Of a stretch of DNA of 15,382 bases, positions 8,801 through 15,329 are shown one piece after another. The DNA is taken from the NCBI GenBank assembly GCA_030539985.1, contig JAUNXD010000002.1:20380-35761 (forward strand). The letters are read 5' to 3'. The notes beneath the pieces are model-generated. The model had not been told where the DNA came from, searched no databases, and worked only from the letters and a program-made list of their open reading frames with translations. The number at the start of each line of letters is the position of its first letter. Position 1 is the stretch's first letter. Made by a program: the position numbers and the translations under genes. The stretch is from Methanobrevibacter sp. GTDB lineage: Archaea; Methanobacteriota; Methanobacteria; Methanobacteriales; Methanobacteriaceae.

Positions 8801-9276
8801 TGAAAAATATCCTTCAGGTTCAATCCTCTGAGTGAAAAAAGAAGGAAGGGATCTTTGCTTATTTCATGCTGGAGCTTATGAAGCACTGCCGCCTGGTGTT
8901 TGCAGAAAAGTCCCCTGCCGCAACTGCAGGAAATTTCAAAATCATTCAGGGATTCTGGAAAAACATTCACCTGCCAGTCAAGCAGTTCATCGGGCATCCG
9001 GTAATTGAGGAGATTAAAATATATTGAGGAATTGTCATAGATGTATTCAATAATCTTTTCGATTTCAACACTCTCTAATGGAGTGAATGTGATTTCGACA
9101 TCATGGCACTTTCCGGGTATTCCGTCAACCTTGGCTTTTATGTGGTTGGCGTTGATTTCCAAATCATGAACACTGCCGTCACCGGCATATATTTCACCAT
9201 GAATTAAATGGTTTTTAGTGTCGAGTTTTTTTAAATTACCTAACCAATTTGTATATTTTAATCTAATTTTACTCAT
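5863..9276 (-). CDS. SWIM zinc-finger SNF2-family DNA helicase/translocase
   Basis: A Swi2/Snf2 superfamily 2 ATPase of 1137 residues from the ATG at 9274-9276; a TTG one codon upstream is possible but less likely. The N-terminus has a SWIM zinc finger, C117-x-C119-x5-C125-x-H127, followed by the DPFLLFSLRG segment usual after SWIM domains. A long less-conserved middle (about 150-545) leads to a region around W573 (VDFDWKIAIGDE) resembling the SNF2-associated domain of bacterial helicases. The motor core shows motif I DDMGLGKT (697-704), motif Ia VVPTSILTNW, motif II DEAQ (793-796), motif III LSGTPVEN, motif V LKAGGIGLNLT and motif VI QATDRAYRIGQ (1068-1078). All ATPase residues look intact. 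Such proteins move on duplex DNA and remodel DNA-protein complexes; related SNF2 motors occur in repair and in antiphage systems. It is followed immediately by the TPR gene. The exact role is unknown. Confidence 0.93.
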   Translation of the reverse strand: MSKIRLKYTNWLGNLKKLDTKNHLIHGEIYAGDGSVHDLEINANHIKAKVDGIPGKCHDVEITFTPLESVEIEKIIEYIYDNSSIYFNLLNYRMPDELLDWQVNVFPESLNDFEISCSCGRGLFCKHQAAVLHKLQHEISKDPFLLFSLRGLNLKDIFQSQNTSIKTTDDILRGNVPAVLDNSGNIDYLSKLWFMLSDYPSFYTSNSINFKQLLCDCLASFAKCVNQIPSNREFITFGKKLSDGGFKQKWSNPQRWKSFTINLTGNYEIDEISTGEFKNDFKLKDLKLQLFAFFTEMNLNGCKNYCRNMQFLYDLYLFTLQLIYLNALIPEFFLLENGGYHIRWIPTFEVSIFFKLKKFYDECPEDILKLNNTILSSQNQVNAIISIFFEGFSAYYMDKLPKEILRYSGEFYFRLFFGKTQYFNDPFHDNREIEVNNWLSGLYLKQKEYKFTINILQMEFEFVLDLKINIRDEQYTIREMLIEKRFDIVSSVSVINNIFSNFDFKYDLSNPRALKLQEFSFFIDKISPVLKRFGINVENPKVGEIRDVELFLDTALLNPNASLSIDNLVDFDWKIAIGDETYSIDQFKAFSKSYGGLLKIKDRFYFVSEKDLDRLSKDLSKIPNTKNKSQIIRFLLGSDSDDFKIDTRLHDLLVESLEITDYNVPDTFKGNLRPYQVTGFSWMLQNITYGFGSILADDMGLGKTIQLLAVILYLKENDLMGKGKVLIVVPTSILTNWVKEIRKFSPSLRVKVYHGLNRVFPKGGYDILLTSYGVIRRDYEDFNMHDWFLIVIDEAQYIKNPKSKQSIAVKAIKATHHIALSGTPVENHLSEYWSIFDFINRGYLNTLKHFHRKFIRPIEKNHDENVLNDFKSITSPFILRRLKTDKRIIRDLPEKIVNDVHCNLTLRQASLYEETLNQLIRDVEGSTGIKRKGMVLKLITALKQICNHPAQFTKAEDFKISESGKMDVLIDMLENIIRAEEKVIIFTQYVEMGNIMKELIERRFGEEAMFLHGAVSRQGRDEMVEKFQNGDNKIFILSLKAGGIGLNLTAAHHVIHYDLWWNPAVENQATDRAYRIGQKDNVMVYRFITSGTLEERINQILRQKRRLVEMTVDGNETFISEMTNDELKEMLNLRKEH
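5869..5874 (-). promoter_or_regulatory. Ribosome binding site AAGGAG for the TPR gene
   Basis: AAGGAG sits within the final codons of the SNF2 gene, 8 bases before the TPR ATG. It fixes the TPR start and shows the two genes are read from one message. Confidence 0.7.
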
Positions 9277-9291
9277 CAATTAGTATTTAAG

Positions 9292-9310
9292 AGTTTAAAG
9301 TATTTAAACT
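9292..9310 (-). promoter_or_regulatory. Perfect dyad overlapping the TATA box of the SNF2-TPR unit
   Basis: AGTTTAAA (9292-9299) and TTTAAACT (9303-9310) are exact inverted copies with a 3-base centre. On the minus strand the dyad contains TTTAAATA (9301-9308), which resembles an archaeal TATA box. From there transcription would start near 9277, almost at the SNF2 ATG, giving a leaderless or near-leaderless message; consistently, no Shine-Dalgarno sequence precedes that ATG. The nonamer AGTATTTAA also occurs twice on the plus strand, at 9282-9290 and 9299-9307. The dyad may be an operator or merely a symmetric TATA region. Confidence 0.5.
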
Positions 9311-9322
9311 TCTCTATTTTGC

Positions 9323-9329
9323 AAAAAAA
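9323..9329 (-). terminator. T-tract terminator after the MATE gene
   Basis: Seven consecutive T residues on the minus strand, about 30 bases past the MATE stop codon, flanked by TTGC and GCAA that could pair. A T5 run also lies just after the stop (around 9351-9355). U-tracts of this type terminate archaeal transcription, which would separate the MATE message from the SNF2 promoter that follows. Confidence 0.5.
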
Positions 9330-9356
9330 GCAATATTGTTGTGAGCGTGTAAAAAT

Positions 9357-10721
9357 CTATCCCCCACATATTCTTCGAAACTTCATATTGAAAATCAGGA
9401 TGCACAAAAATCCTGATATTGACCCTATATTCATTCCGATGATTGCACCCAAATATACTCCAAACACTCCCATATTCAAAACTATTCCCATAAGATATGC
9501 AAATACCATGCTCAGTACCAGTTCCCTGAGGATAGTAAGGGCAAGTGACTTGAATCCGGAACCTATTGCCTGATAAGTGTATGCGGCAGTCGCCCCAAAA
9601 GATATCAGGCAATTGTAGAATACAAGTATCTGAAGTATCTGGGCTGATCGTTCAACCAGCGCCATGTCGTTTGCCTGGAAATTGAAGGCACCGCATATCT
9701 GATATGCGAAGATGTAAAATATCAGGCACATCGCCAGCGTTATGAAAAGACTTAATAATGTTGAGTATTTGATTGTCTCGGAAAAGTTTCTCCAGTTGCG
9801 GGCACCATAGGCAATTCCAGAAACCGTGATTGTGGCTATTCCGATTGCCATGCATGGAAGAAACGCAATCGTTATAAGTCGCCATGCAATGGTGAATGAT
9901 GCAACCTCCCCAACTCCTGCGGTCACCATGATTAGATAGTTCAATATGATTGCCACAAGTGCAAAAATTATCTCCTCTGTTCCGGCAGGAAGTGAAACCA
10001 CAAGGATTTGCCTGTATATTTCAAGTTTGCGCCTGTAGTATTTGAATTCGAATTTGAAAAAAGTGTCCTTTCTGATGTAAATCCAGTAGAGCATCCAGAG
10101 AAATCCTGTTAATGATGATATTACTGTTGCAAGTCCTGCTCCGAAAATGCCGAGATTTAAGCCGTATATCAGTATCGGGTCAAGTATGATGTTGAGTATG
10201 GCTGTGAGAAGCTGCGGGTTTGTGGCTCTTCTGACATCTCCTTCGGCACGGAATATGCTTGCGGTTACGTTGGGTGCGAGAAAAACAATATTTAACAAAA
10301 ATATGATTTGGCCATAGCTTAGGCAATATGTACTGACACTTGATGCACCTAACAATATAACCATATCGTCTAAAAAGAATATGCCTATAATTAAAATGAT
10401 AACTGAAACAATAAGTGTTAAAATTATTGAATGGATAATTGCGTTATTTGCATCGTCAATTCGTTGGGCACCGACATATCTTGAAATAAGAGAATTGGCA
10501 CCTGCACCGACACCGCTGCCCAAACCTATGATGACCAGATACAATGGTGAAATGAAACCCAGTGCAGCCAATGCATCGGCATTGATACCGGCAACCCAAA
10601 AGCTGTCAATGAGATTGTTTAAAAACATCAGAATCATTGACACCATAGTCGGAATGGCCAACTTATTGATTGCCTTTCTGGGATTACCCATTATGGATTC
10701 GATATTGTCATTGAACTGCAT
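9357..10721 (-). CDS. MATE-family multidrug efflux protein
   Basis: A 454-residue integral membrane protein with about twelve hydrophobic helices in two related halves, the length and layout of MATE (NorM/DinF-type) cation-coupled exporters. Family features seen are the N-terminal GNPRKAINKLAIPTMVSM and LIDSFWVAG with acidic D40 in the first helix, RAEGD near residue 158, NIILDPILIYG near 177, and in the second half SLPAGTEE, the counterpart of the first-half start. D40 lies where archaeal MATE proteins carry a coupling Asp. Substrates are usually cationic drugs or metabolites and cannot be named here. The ATG is preceded by GTGAT (10728-10732). Only 30 bases separate it from the upstream HD-RyR gene, with no obvious promoter or T-tract between, so it is probably on that transcript. 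Confidence 0.93.
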   Translation of the reverse strand: MQFNDNIESIMGNPRKAINKLAIPTMVSMILMFLNNLIDSFWVAGINADALAALGFISPLYLVIIGLGSGVGAGANSLISRYVGAQRIDDANNAIIHSIILTLIVSVIILIIGIFFLDDMVILLGASSVSTYCLSYGQIIFLLNIVFLAPNVTASIFRAEGDVRRATNPQLLTAILNIILDPILIYGLNLGIFGAGLATVISSLTGFLWMLYWIYIRKDTFFKFEFKYYRRKLEIYRQILVVSLPAGTEEIIFALVAIILNYLIMVTAGVGEVASFTIAWRLITIAFLPCMAIGIATITVSGIAYGARNWRNFSETIKYSTLLSLFITLAMCLIFYIFAYQICGAFNFQANDMALVERSAQILQILVFYNCLISFGATAAYTYQAIGSGFKSLALTILRELVLSMVFAYLMGIVLNMGVFGVYLGAIIGMNIGSISGFLCILIFNMKFRRICGG

Positions 10722-10751
10722 CTGATAATCACAAACAATTTTAAAAGATGA

Positions 10752-13001
10752 TTAATCCTTAACAATCTTCAAACCTACGTTTTCACAAAGTTTAGGAAGG
10801 TTTTCAAAGGTTGTAAGGTTCAATAGCTTAATTTCATCATCTAAATCATCCCAATGAACCAGATTAGGATTTGTTTTCAACTCATGATCTTTAATCGGAC
10901 CGTACTCCCAACCCAAATCAAACCTGTAGTCGCACCATTTGCGATGATCCCTTTTGGCAAGGTATTCGATTTGGTCTTCAGTAAGGGAATTGATTGCTTT
11001 GGATGAATCGTCAACCGATACAACATTAAGTCCCAATTCACCCAAAATCCTTACCAGAACATCGGTCTGCTTAAAGTTTGAATACTGAACGTCATAAGGC
11101 AGTTCCTTGAAGTCGGCACCGCCTACGGATGACTGGTAGAACTTGTGCTTTTCGATTGTGAGCAGTTTCAATTTGGACATTACCACCTTCATTCCGATGG
11201 AATGCAGGAGATTCGGAATGTTATTAATGGCATCGATATCCTTTTCCTGCTCTTCCGGAGGCAGTTTCAGTTCTATTTTGTTAAATTCCTCCTCGCTCAT
11301 GTATCTATCATCAACCCATTCGACAAGGCACGGATGAATCTTGTTGTCCTCATCCTTTACCGGACCGTATTTCCAGCCGTTTTTAAACTTTTGCTTGCAC
11401 CATTGCTCATGCTCATAAATCGCCAAGTCGATTATTTCATCACGGGTTAATTTATACTCCTCCCTTTCATCATTGTAGGGAGCCATTTCACAGCCTACCA
11501 TTGCCAATTTTGTTGCAATGGATTTGGCCTGCCTGATATTGGACATCTTCAGTTCAGGAGACAAATCATGGAAATCAACGATATCCGGAGTTTTGCCGTC
11601 CTTTAAAAGATTGGCCACATAATCATTGTGAACCTCAACCGCCAGTTTTTCAACGTTTCTAAGCAAAACGTTTGATGAATGGGTTTCCTCCCTTTCCATA
11701 TCCTTGATTACCTTGGAATGGTTCACCTCGGTTTTGATGGACAGTCCCCATCTGAATATTCCCCTAAGTGAGAGGACATTATTAAGGAAATCCTCCTTGT
11801 TTTTGGAAAATCCAAGACCCATAGCACCTGATTTGATAATGTATTCAAGTGACAGCACATCATCGGTGATTGTGATGTTGAGCTCGGCCACACGGCTTTT
11901 TTTCTTGTCTTTTGTACCGTAAGGCTGACGGTTCCATTCCTGAAGCTCGTCACATAAAATCAAAAGAAACGCCAGAGGGTTTCTGACAGGATGCAGTTCC
12001 TTGAATTCAAATGGTTTCTTTCTCAAGACATTTCCGTAATAGTTGTGAAGCAGTATTGCAGTTGCACTGTCCACTATAGGATAAAAGAAGAAATCATGAT
12101 TTTTGGAATGTTTCTGTATGAGATATCCGTATGAGTTTAAAACAAGAATTGATGAAAAATAGCCGTGATCGATAAAGCCGTTTTCGCCCATTACATCAAC
12201 AAAGCCATCCAAATGTTTCCTTATCTGGTTTACATCGGATTTTGGAAAATCAATGGAAATCTTGTGAGCCATGATGTCGGTAGGCTTGAAGAGATCCAGG
12301 AATTTGGTTTCGGAATATGAATTTCTGTAGTCATCGGCAAAATCAGGGTTGATTCTGCGGATTGAATTGAATTCATTAAAGTCATTAAAGTCAATTGCGG
12401 TATCAACATCGTATGAGTATGAAATTGATTTGATACTGTCATTTAGAAACTTTTTCATTTGTTTACCGATAATTTCAATAGGATATCCGATGTCGTGGAA
12501 AAGTGAAGCTATACCCCAACGGTATAAGAACTCCTCATGGGAAAAGCTGTCATCCCATAATCTGTAATACTTCTTGTATGGAGTCTGAATGACATACTCC
12601 CTGAATTTCTCTCTGTAATGCTTGTTTTGAGAATATATTGACAATCCCAAAAGGAATACGTTAACGGAGTGTATGAAATGGTCTCTTTGCTTTTCAATCA
12701 AATCGCCTGTACGTTCCTCATACATCCTCATTATCTCGACCAGATTCAGAAGGGTGTTCGGCTCGTCCAATACTGGAGAATCGACTTTTGAAGCCTCTGA
12801 CTTGTCTTCAGAGGTGATTTGATAAATCATGAAAAAGGTTTCGTAAATCTGATAGGCATTGTATTCATTCTCATTTTCCAAAAAGGCATGGATTGTAGCC
12901 ATAAGCAAATCCTTATAGTAATGTCCGTTTTTATAATCGTCATATAATATCAAGTTGTCAAAAAAATCATCTATGTAATTCTTCAAGTTGTTTTCCGGCA
13001 T
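10752..13001 (-). CDS. HD-domain phosphohydrolase with two C-terminal RyR modules (copy B)
   Basis: A soluble 749-residue protein, paralogue of the next gene upstream. Residues 1-65 form a conserved helical head. The HD-type domain (about 99-360) offers candidate metal ligands H111, H169-D170, H279 (in DHG), H319 and D351 (in CDELQEW), the H-HD-H-H-D pattern of two-metal phosphodiesterases. A helical middle section (about 390-460) follows. Two RyR modules end the protein (about 476-608 and 630-749). Each has an L-x7-N-x2-Q lead-in, then H-x2-W-C, GW-x-YG (542-546 and 697-701), D-x4-K, LV-x-W and a closing G-x-K-(V/I)-V. Module 1 carries a 15-residue insertion after W562 that copy A lacks. Prediction: a phosphodiesterase or phosphohydrolase controlled by a small ligand bound to RyR; substrate and ligand unknown. 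The start has a strong ribosome site, GGGGTGA. Confidence 0.85.
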   Translation of the reverse strand: MPENNLKNYIDDFFDNLILYDDYKNGHYYKDLLMATIHAFLENENEYNAYQIYETFFMIYQITSEDKSEASKVDSPVLDEPNTLLNLVEIMRMYEERTGDLIEKQRDHFIHSVNVFLLGLSIYSQNKHYREKFREYVIQTPYKKYYRLWDDSFSHEEFLYRWGIASLFHDIGYPIEIIGKQMKKFLNDSIKSISYSYDVDTAIDFNDFNEFNSIRRINPDFADDYRNSYSETKFLDLFKPTDIMAHKISIDFPKSDVNQIRKHLDGFVDVMGENGFIDHGYFSSILVLNSYGYLIQKHSKNHDFFFYPIVDSATAILLHNYYGNVLRKKPFEFKELHPVRNPLAFLLILCDELQEWNRQPYGTKDKKKSRVAELNITITDDVLSLEYIIKSGAMGLGFSKNKEDFLNNVLSLRGIFRWGLSIKTEVNHSKVIKDMEREETHSSNVLLRNVEKLAVEVHNDYVANLLKDGKTPDIVDFHDLSPELKMSNIRQAKSIATKLAMVGCEMAPYNDEREEYKLTRDEIIDLAIYEHEQWCKQKFKNGWKYGPVKDEDNKIHPCLVEWVDDRYMSEEEFNKIELKLPPEEQEKDIDAINNIPNLLHSIGMKVVMSKLKLLTIEKHKFYQSSVGGADFKELPYDVQYSNFKQTDVLVRILGELGLNVVSVDDSSKAINSLTEDQIEYLAKRDHRKWCDYRFDLGWEYGPIKDHELKTNPNLVHWDDLDDEIKLLNLTTFENLPKLCENVGLKIVKD

Positions 13002-13005
13002 TGGT

Positions 13006-13012
13006 TCACCCC
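13006..13012 (-). promoter_or_regulatory. Ribosome binding site GGGGTGA of HD-RyR copy B
   Basis: GGGGTGA, close to the archaeal consensus GGAGGTGA, lies 4 bases before the ATG at 12999-13001 and confirms that start. Confidence 0.7.
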
Positions 13013-13048
13013 ATGCATAATAGTCTATTAAATAGTTTTATCTATGAA

Positions 13049-13058
13049 TTTAAATAAA
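13049..13058 (-). promoter_or_regulatory. Possible internal promoter between the two HD-RyR genes
   Basis: The 72-base gap 13002-13073 contains TTTATTTAAA on the minus strand, about 50 bases before the copy B start. It would place transcription start near 13025, at the small palindrome CTATTAAATAG (13025-13035). A T5 run just after the copy A stop (13067-13071) could attenuate read-through. Copy B may therefore be expressed partly on its own. Support is modest. Confidence 0.35.
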
Positions 13059-13073
13059 CGTTTCCTAAAAAGC

Positions 13074-15329
13074 CTAATTTTTTACAATCTTCAGATTGAC
13101 CTTATCGCAGAGAATCGGAAGATTTTTGAAGGTATGCATATTGGACTCCTTGACCGAATCATCTAGTACATCCCATTTAACAAGGTTAGGATTGAACTTT
13201 TGCTCATCATCCTTAACCGAATCATATGTCCATCCCAAATTAAGCTTATATGAACGCCATGCCTCATGCTCCCTCTGGGCAAGGTATTCAAGGGAATCTT
13301 CATCAAATGATTCGACAGGTTTGCCCTTACTGTCCTTTTCAACGACATCATATCCGAGCTCGCCCAATATCTTGACGAGGAAATCGGCCTGCCTGTAATT
13401 GGAATACTTGATATAATCCGGCAAGTCTTCAAAATCAGCTTCATTTTCATTGCCTTCAGAGTAAAACTTATGCATTTCAATGGTAAGCATTCTGATTCTG
13501 CTTATAACGATTTTCAAGCCGACTGACTGGACCAGTTTCGGAATGTTTAAAATAGGGTCGATATCATACTGCTGGATTTCAGGGGAAAGATCATCCCATG
13601 GAACCAGATAATTGTGAATCATCTTTTCATCGTCACGTTCTTCGCCGTAAACCCATCCCTGCTTGATTTTTTCCTCACACCATTCATCATGCTCCAGCAT
13701 GGCCAGGTCATTGACCTCCTCTTGTGTAAATTCGGTAATTTCCTCACGAGGGTCATTTTTATTGGCAAGTTCACATCCGATTATTCTTAATTTACTAGGA
13801 ATTGACCTTGCCTGCCTGATATTGGCAATTTTTAGATGTGAAGAAAGCTCGTTAAATGAAACCAGACCTTCGTACTTTTCAATAAGGTCGTCATCAAGCT
13901 CGCCGTTGGCCTTTTTCTCTTCATATTGGTAAGTGGTAGTGTCAATGTATTGCTGGTGAATCTGAATGGCCAGCTTTTCAACGTTTCTAAGCAAAATGGA
14001 AGGGGCTTCTGTTTCTGATTTAACCAACTGTTTCATGATATTTATTTCATGGTTAACAATAGGTAAAACTGTCAGACCTCTTTTGAATATACTTGGAATT
14101 GATAAAACACTTTTAAGGAATTCTTCCTTATCCTCTGAAAAGCCAAGACCCATTGCACCGTTTATGATATAATCAACATCCAGCCTTGTGTCATCGATTG
14201 TTATAGTCATTTCATTTACATGACTTCTCTGCTTGTCAACAACACCCAGCGGCGTACGGTTCCATTCCTGAAGTTCATCACATAAAATCAGAAGGTAAGC
14301 CAAAGGAGATTTTCTCGGATGCATTGCCTTTAAATTGAACGGCTTTTTCTGCAATACGTTTCTGTAATAATTGTGCAAGAGAATCGCAGATGCACTGTCC
14401 ACAATCGGATAGAAAAAGAAATCATGATTTTTGGCGTATTTCTGTATGAGATAACCGTAAGAGTTCAAAACAAGGATAGCTGAGAAAAATCCATGGTCAA
14501 TGAAACCGCTGTCTCCCATAACGTCAACGAATGAATCAAGGTGTTTAACTACATCGTTGACATCGACGTCATCAAAATCAGTGGAAATCTTATGGGCGAT
14601 AATGTCGGTAGGTTTGAACATGTCAAGGAATTTGGCTTCAGGGAAAAATCCAGTATAGCTGTCAGCAAAATCAGGTTCTATCTTAATGATTGTGTTGAAT
14701 TCGTTGAAATCCTTAAAATCTATTGCAGTATCAGCACTGTAACTGCTTGAAATTGATTTGATTCCATCATTTATGAATTTCTTTAACTGCTTTCCAATAA
14801 TCTCAACAGGATATCCGATATCATGGAAAAGTGAAGCTACACCCCAACGGTAGAGAAATTCCTCATGTGAAAACTCCCCATCAATCATGTAATATTTCTT
14901 ATAATTGCTTCTTGTCACATAAACCCTGAATGCATCCCTGTAACTTTTGTTTTGAGAGTAAACGGCAAGTCCCAAAAGAAAGACATTAACCGAGTGGACA
15001 AAGTGATCTCTCTGTTTTTCAATCAGATCCCCGGTATTGTCCTCATAGTCCTTCATGATTTTAACCAAATCAAGCAGTGTGTTCTGTTCACTGACGATTC
15101 CTCTATCGGAGTTCTTCTTTTCATCGGATTTGTTCTCAGAGGTAATCTGATAAATCATAAAAAATGTCTGATACACTTCATAAGCATTATATGCATTCTC
15201 ATTTTCTAAAAAAACATCGATTCCAGCTTTAAAGATACCCTTATAGTCATGACCATTATAGTAATCGTCATATAAAACCAGTTCATCGAAAAAATCATCC
15301 AAGTATTTTTTAAAATTATTATCGCACAT
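13074..15329 (-). CDS. HD-domain phosphohydrolase with two C-terminal RyR modules (copy A)
   Basis: A soluble 751-residue paralogue of copy B with the same architecture: helical head (1-65), HD domain (about 100-360) with H112, H169-D170, H279, H319 and D351 intact, helical middle, and two extended RyR modules (about 491-609 and 633-751). Residues 153-358 match copy B without gaps at about 77% identity by hand count. RyR module 1 is canonical (EHDEWC, GWVYG 558-562, LVPWDDL). Module 2 departs from consensus, with GWTYD (699-703) instead of GW-x-YG, and both copies have NP instead of HP in module 2. A 13-residue longer acidic/Gln-Tyr-rich linker (about 463-490) precedes module 1. AAGGTG (15335-15340) is the ribosome site, 5 bases before ATG. 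It is probably the first gene of an operon with copy B and MATE. Substrate and sensed ligand are unknown. Confidence 0.85.
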   Translation of the reverse strand: MCDNNFKKYLDDFFDELVLYDDYYNGHDYKGIFKAGIDVFLENENAYNAYEVYQTFFMIYQITSENKSDEKKNSDRGIVSEQNTLLDLVKIMKDYEDNTGDLIEKQRDHFVHSVNVFLLGLAVYSQNKSYRDAFRVYVTRSNYKKYYMIDGEFSHEEFLYRWGVASLFHDIGYPVEIIGKQLKKFINDGIKSISSSYSADTAIDFKDFNEFNTIIKIEPDFADSYTGFFPEAKFLDMFKPTDIIAHKISTDFDDVDVNDVVKHLDSFVDVMGDSGFIDHGFFSAILVLNSYGYLIQKYAKNHDFFFYPIVDSASAILLHNYYRNVLQKKPFNLKAMHPRKSPLAYLLILCDELQEWNRTPLGVVDKQRSHVNEMTITIDDTRLDVDYIINGAMGLGFSEDKEEFLKSVLSIPSIFKRGLTVLPIVNHEINIMKQLVKSETEAPSILLRNVEKLAIQIHQQYIDTTTYQYEEKKANGELDDDLIEKYEGLVSFNELSSHLKIANIRQARSIPSKLRIIGCELANKNDPREEITEFTQEEVNDLAMLEHDEWCEEKIKQGWVYGEERDDEKMIHNYLVPWDDLSPEIQQYDIDPILNIPKLVQSVGLKIVISRIRMLTIEMHKFYSEGNENEADFEDLPDYIKYSNYRQADFLVKILGELGYDVVEKDSKGKPVESFDEDSLEYLAQREHEAWRSYKLNLGWTYDSVKDDEQKFNPNLVKWDVLDDSVKESNMHTFKNLPILCDKVNLKIVKN

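Noticed and set aside
9277..9279. TTG as start codon of the SNF2 gene
   Set aside because: An ATG follows directly, the TTG has no ribosome site, and it adds only one residue; the ATG at 9274-9276 is preferred.
9319..9573. Plus-strand open frame opposite the MATE 3' end
   Set aside because: It is the shadow of the membrane-protein gene: no ribosome site, no family resemblance, and it overlaps a well-supported coding region.
11143..11450. Overlapping plus-strand frames opposite HD-RyR copy B
   Set aside because: They mirror the coding frame of a clear protein gene and have random-looking composition; no independent support.
10752..15329. The HD-RyR pair as a CRISPR or known CBASS/Thoeris component
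   Set aside because: No cyclase, TIR, Cas gene, CARF domain or repeat array is in the window; only the domain style hints at nucleotide signalling.
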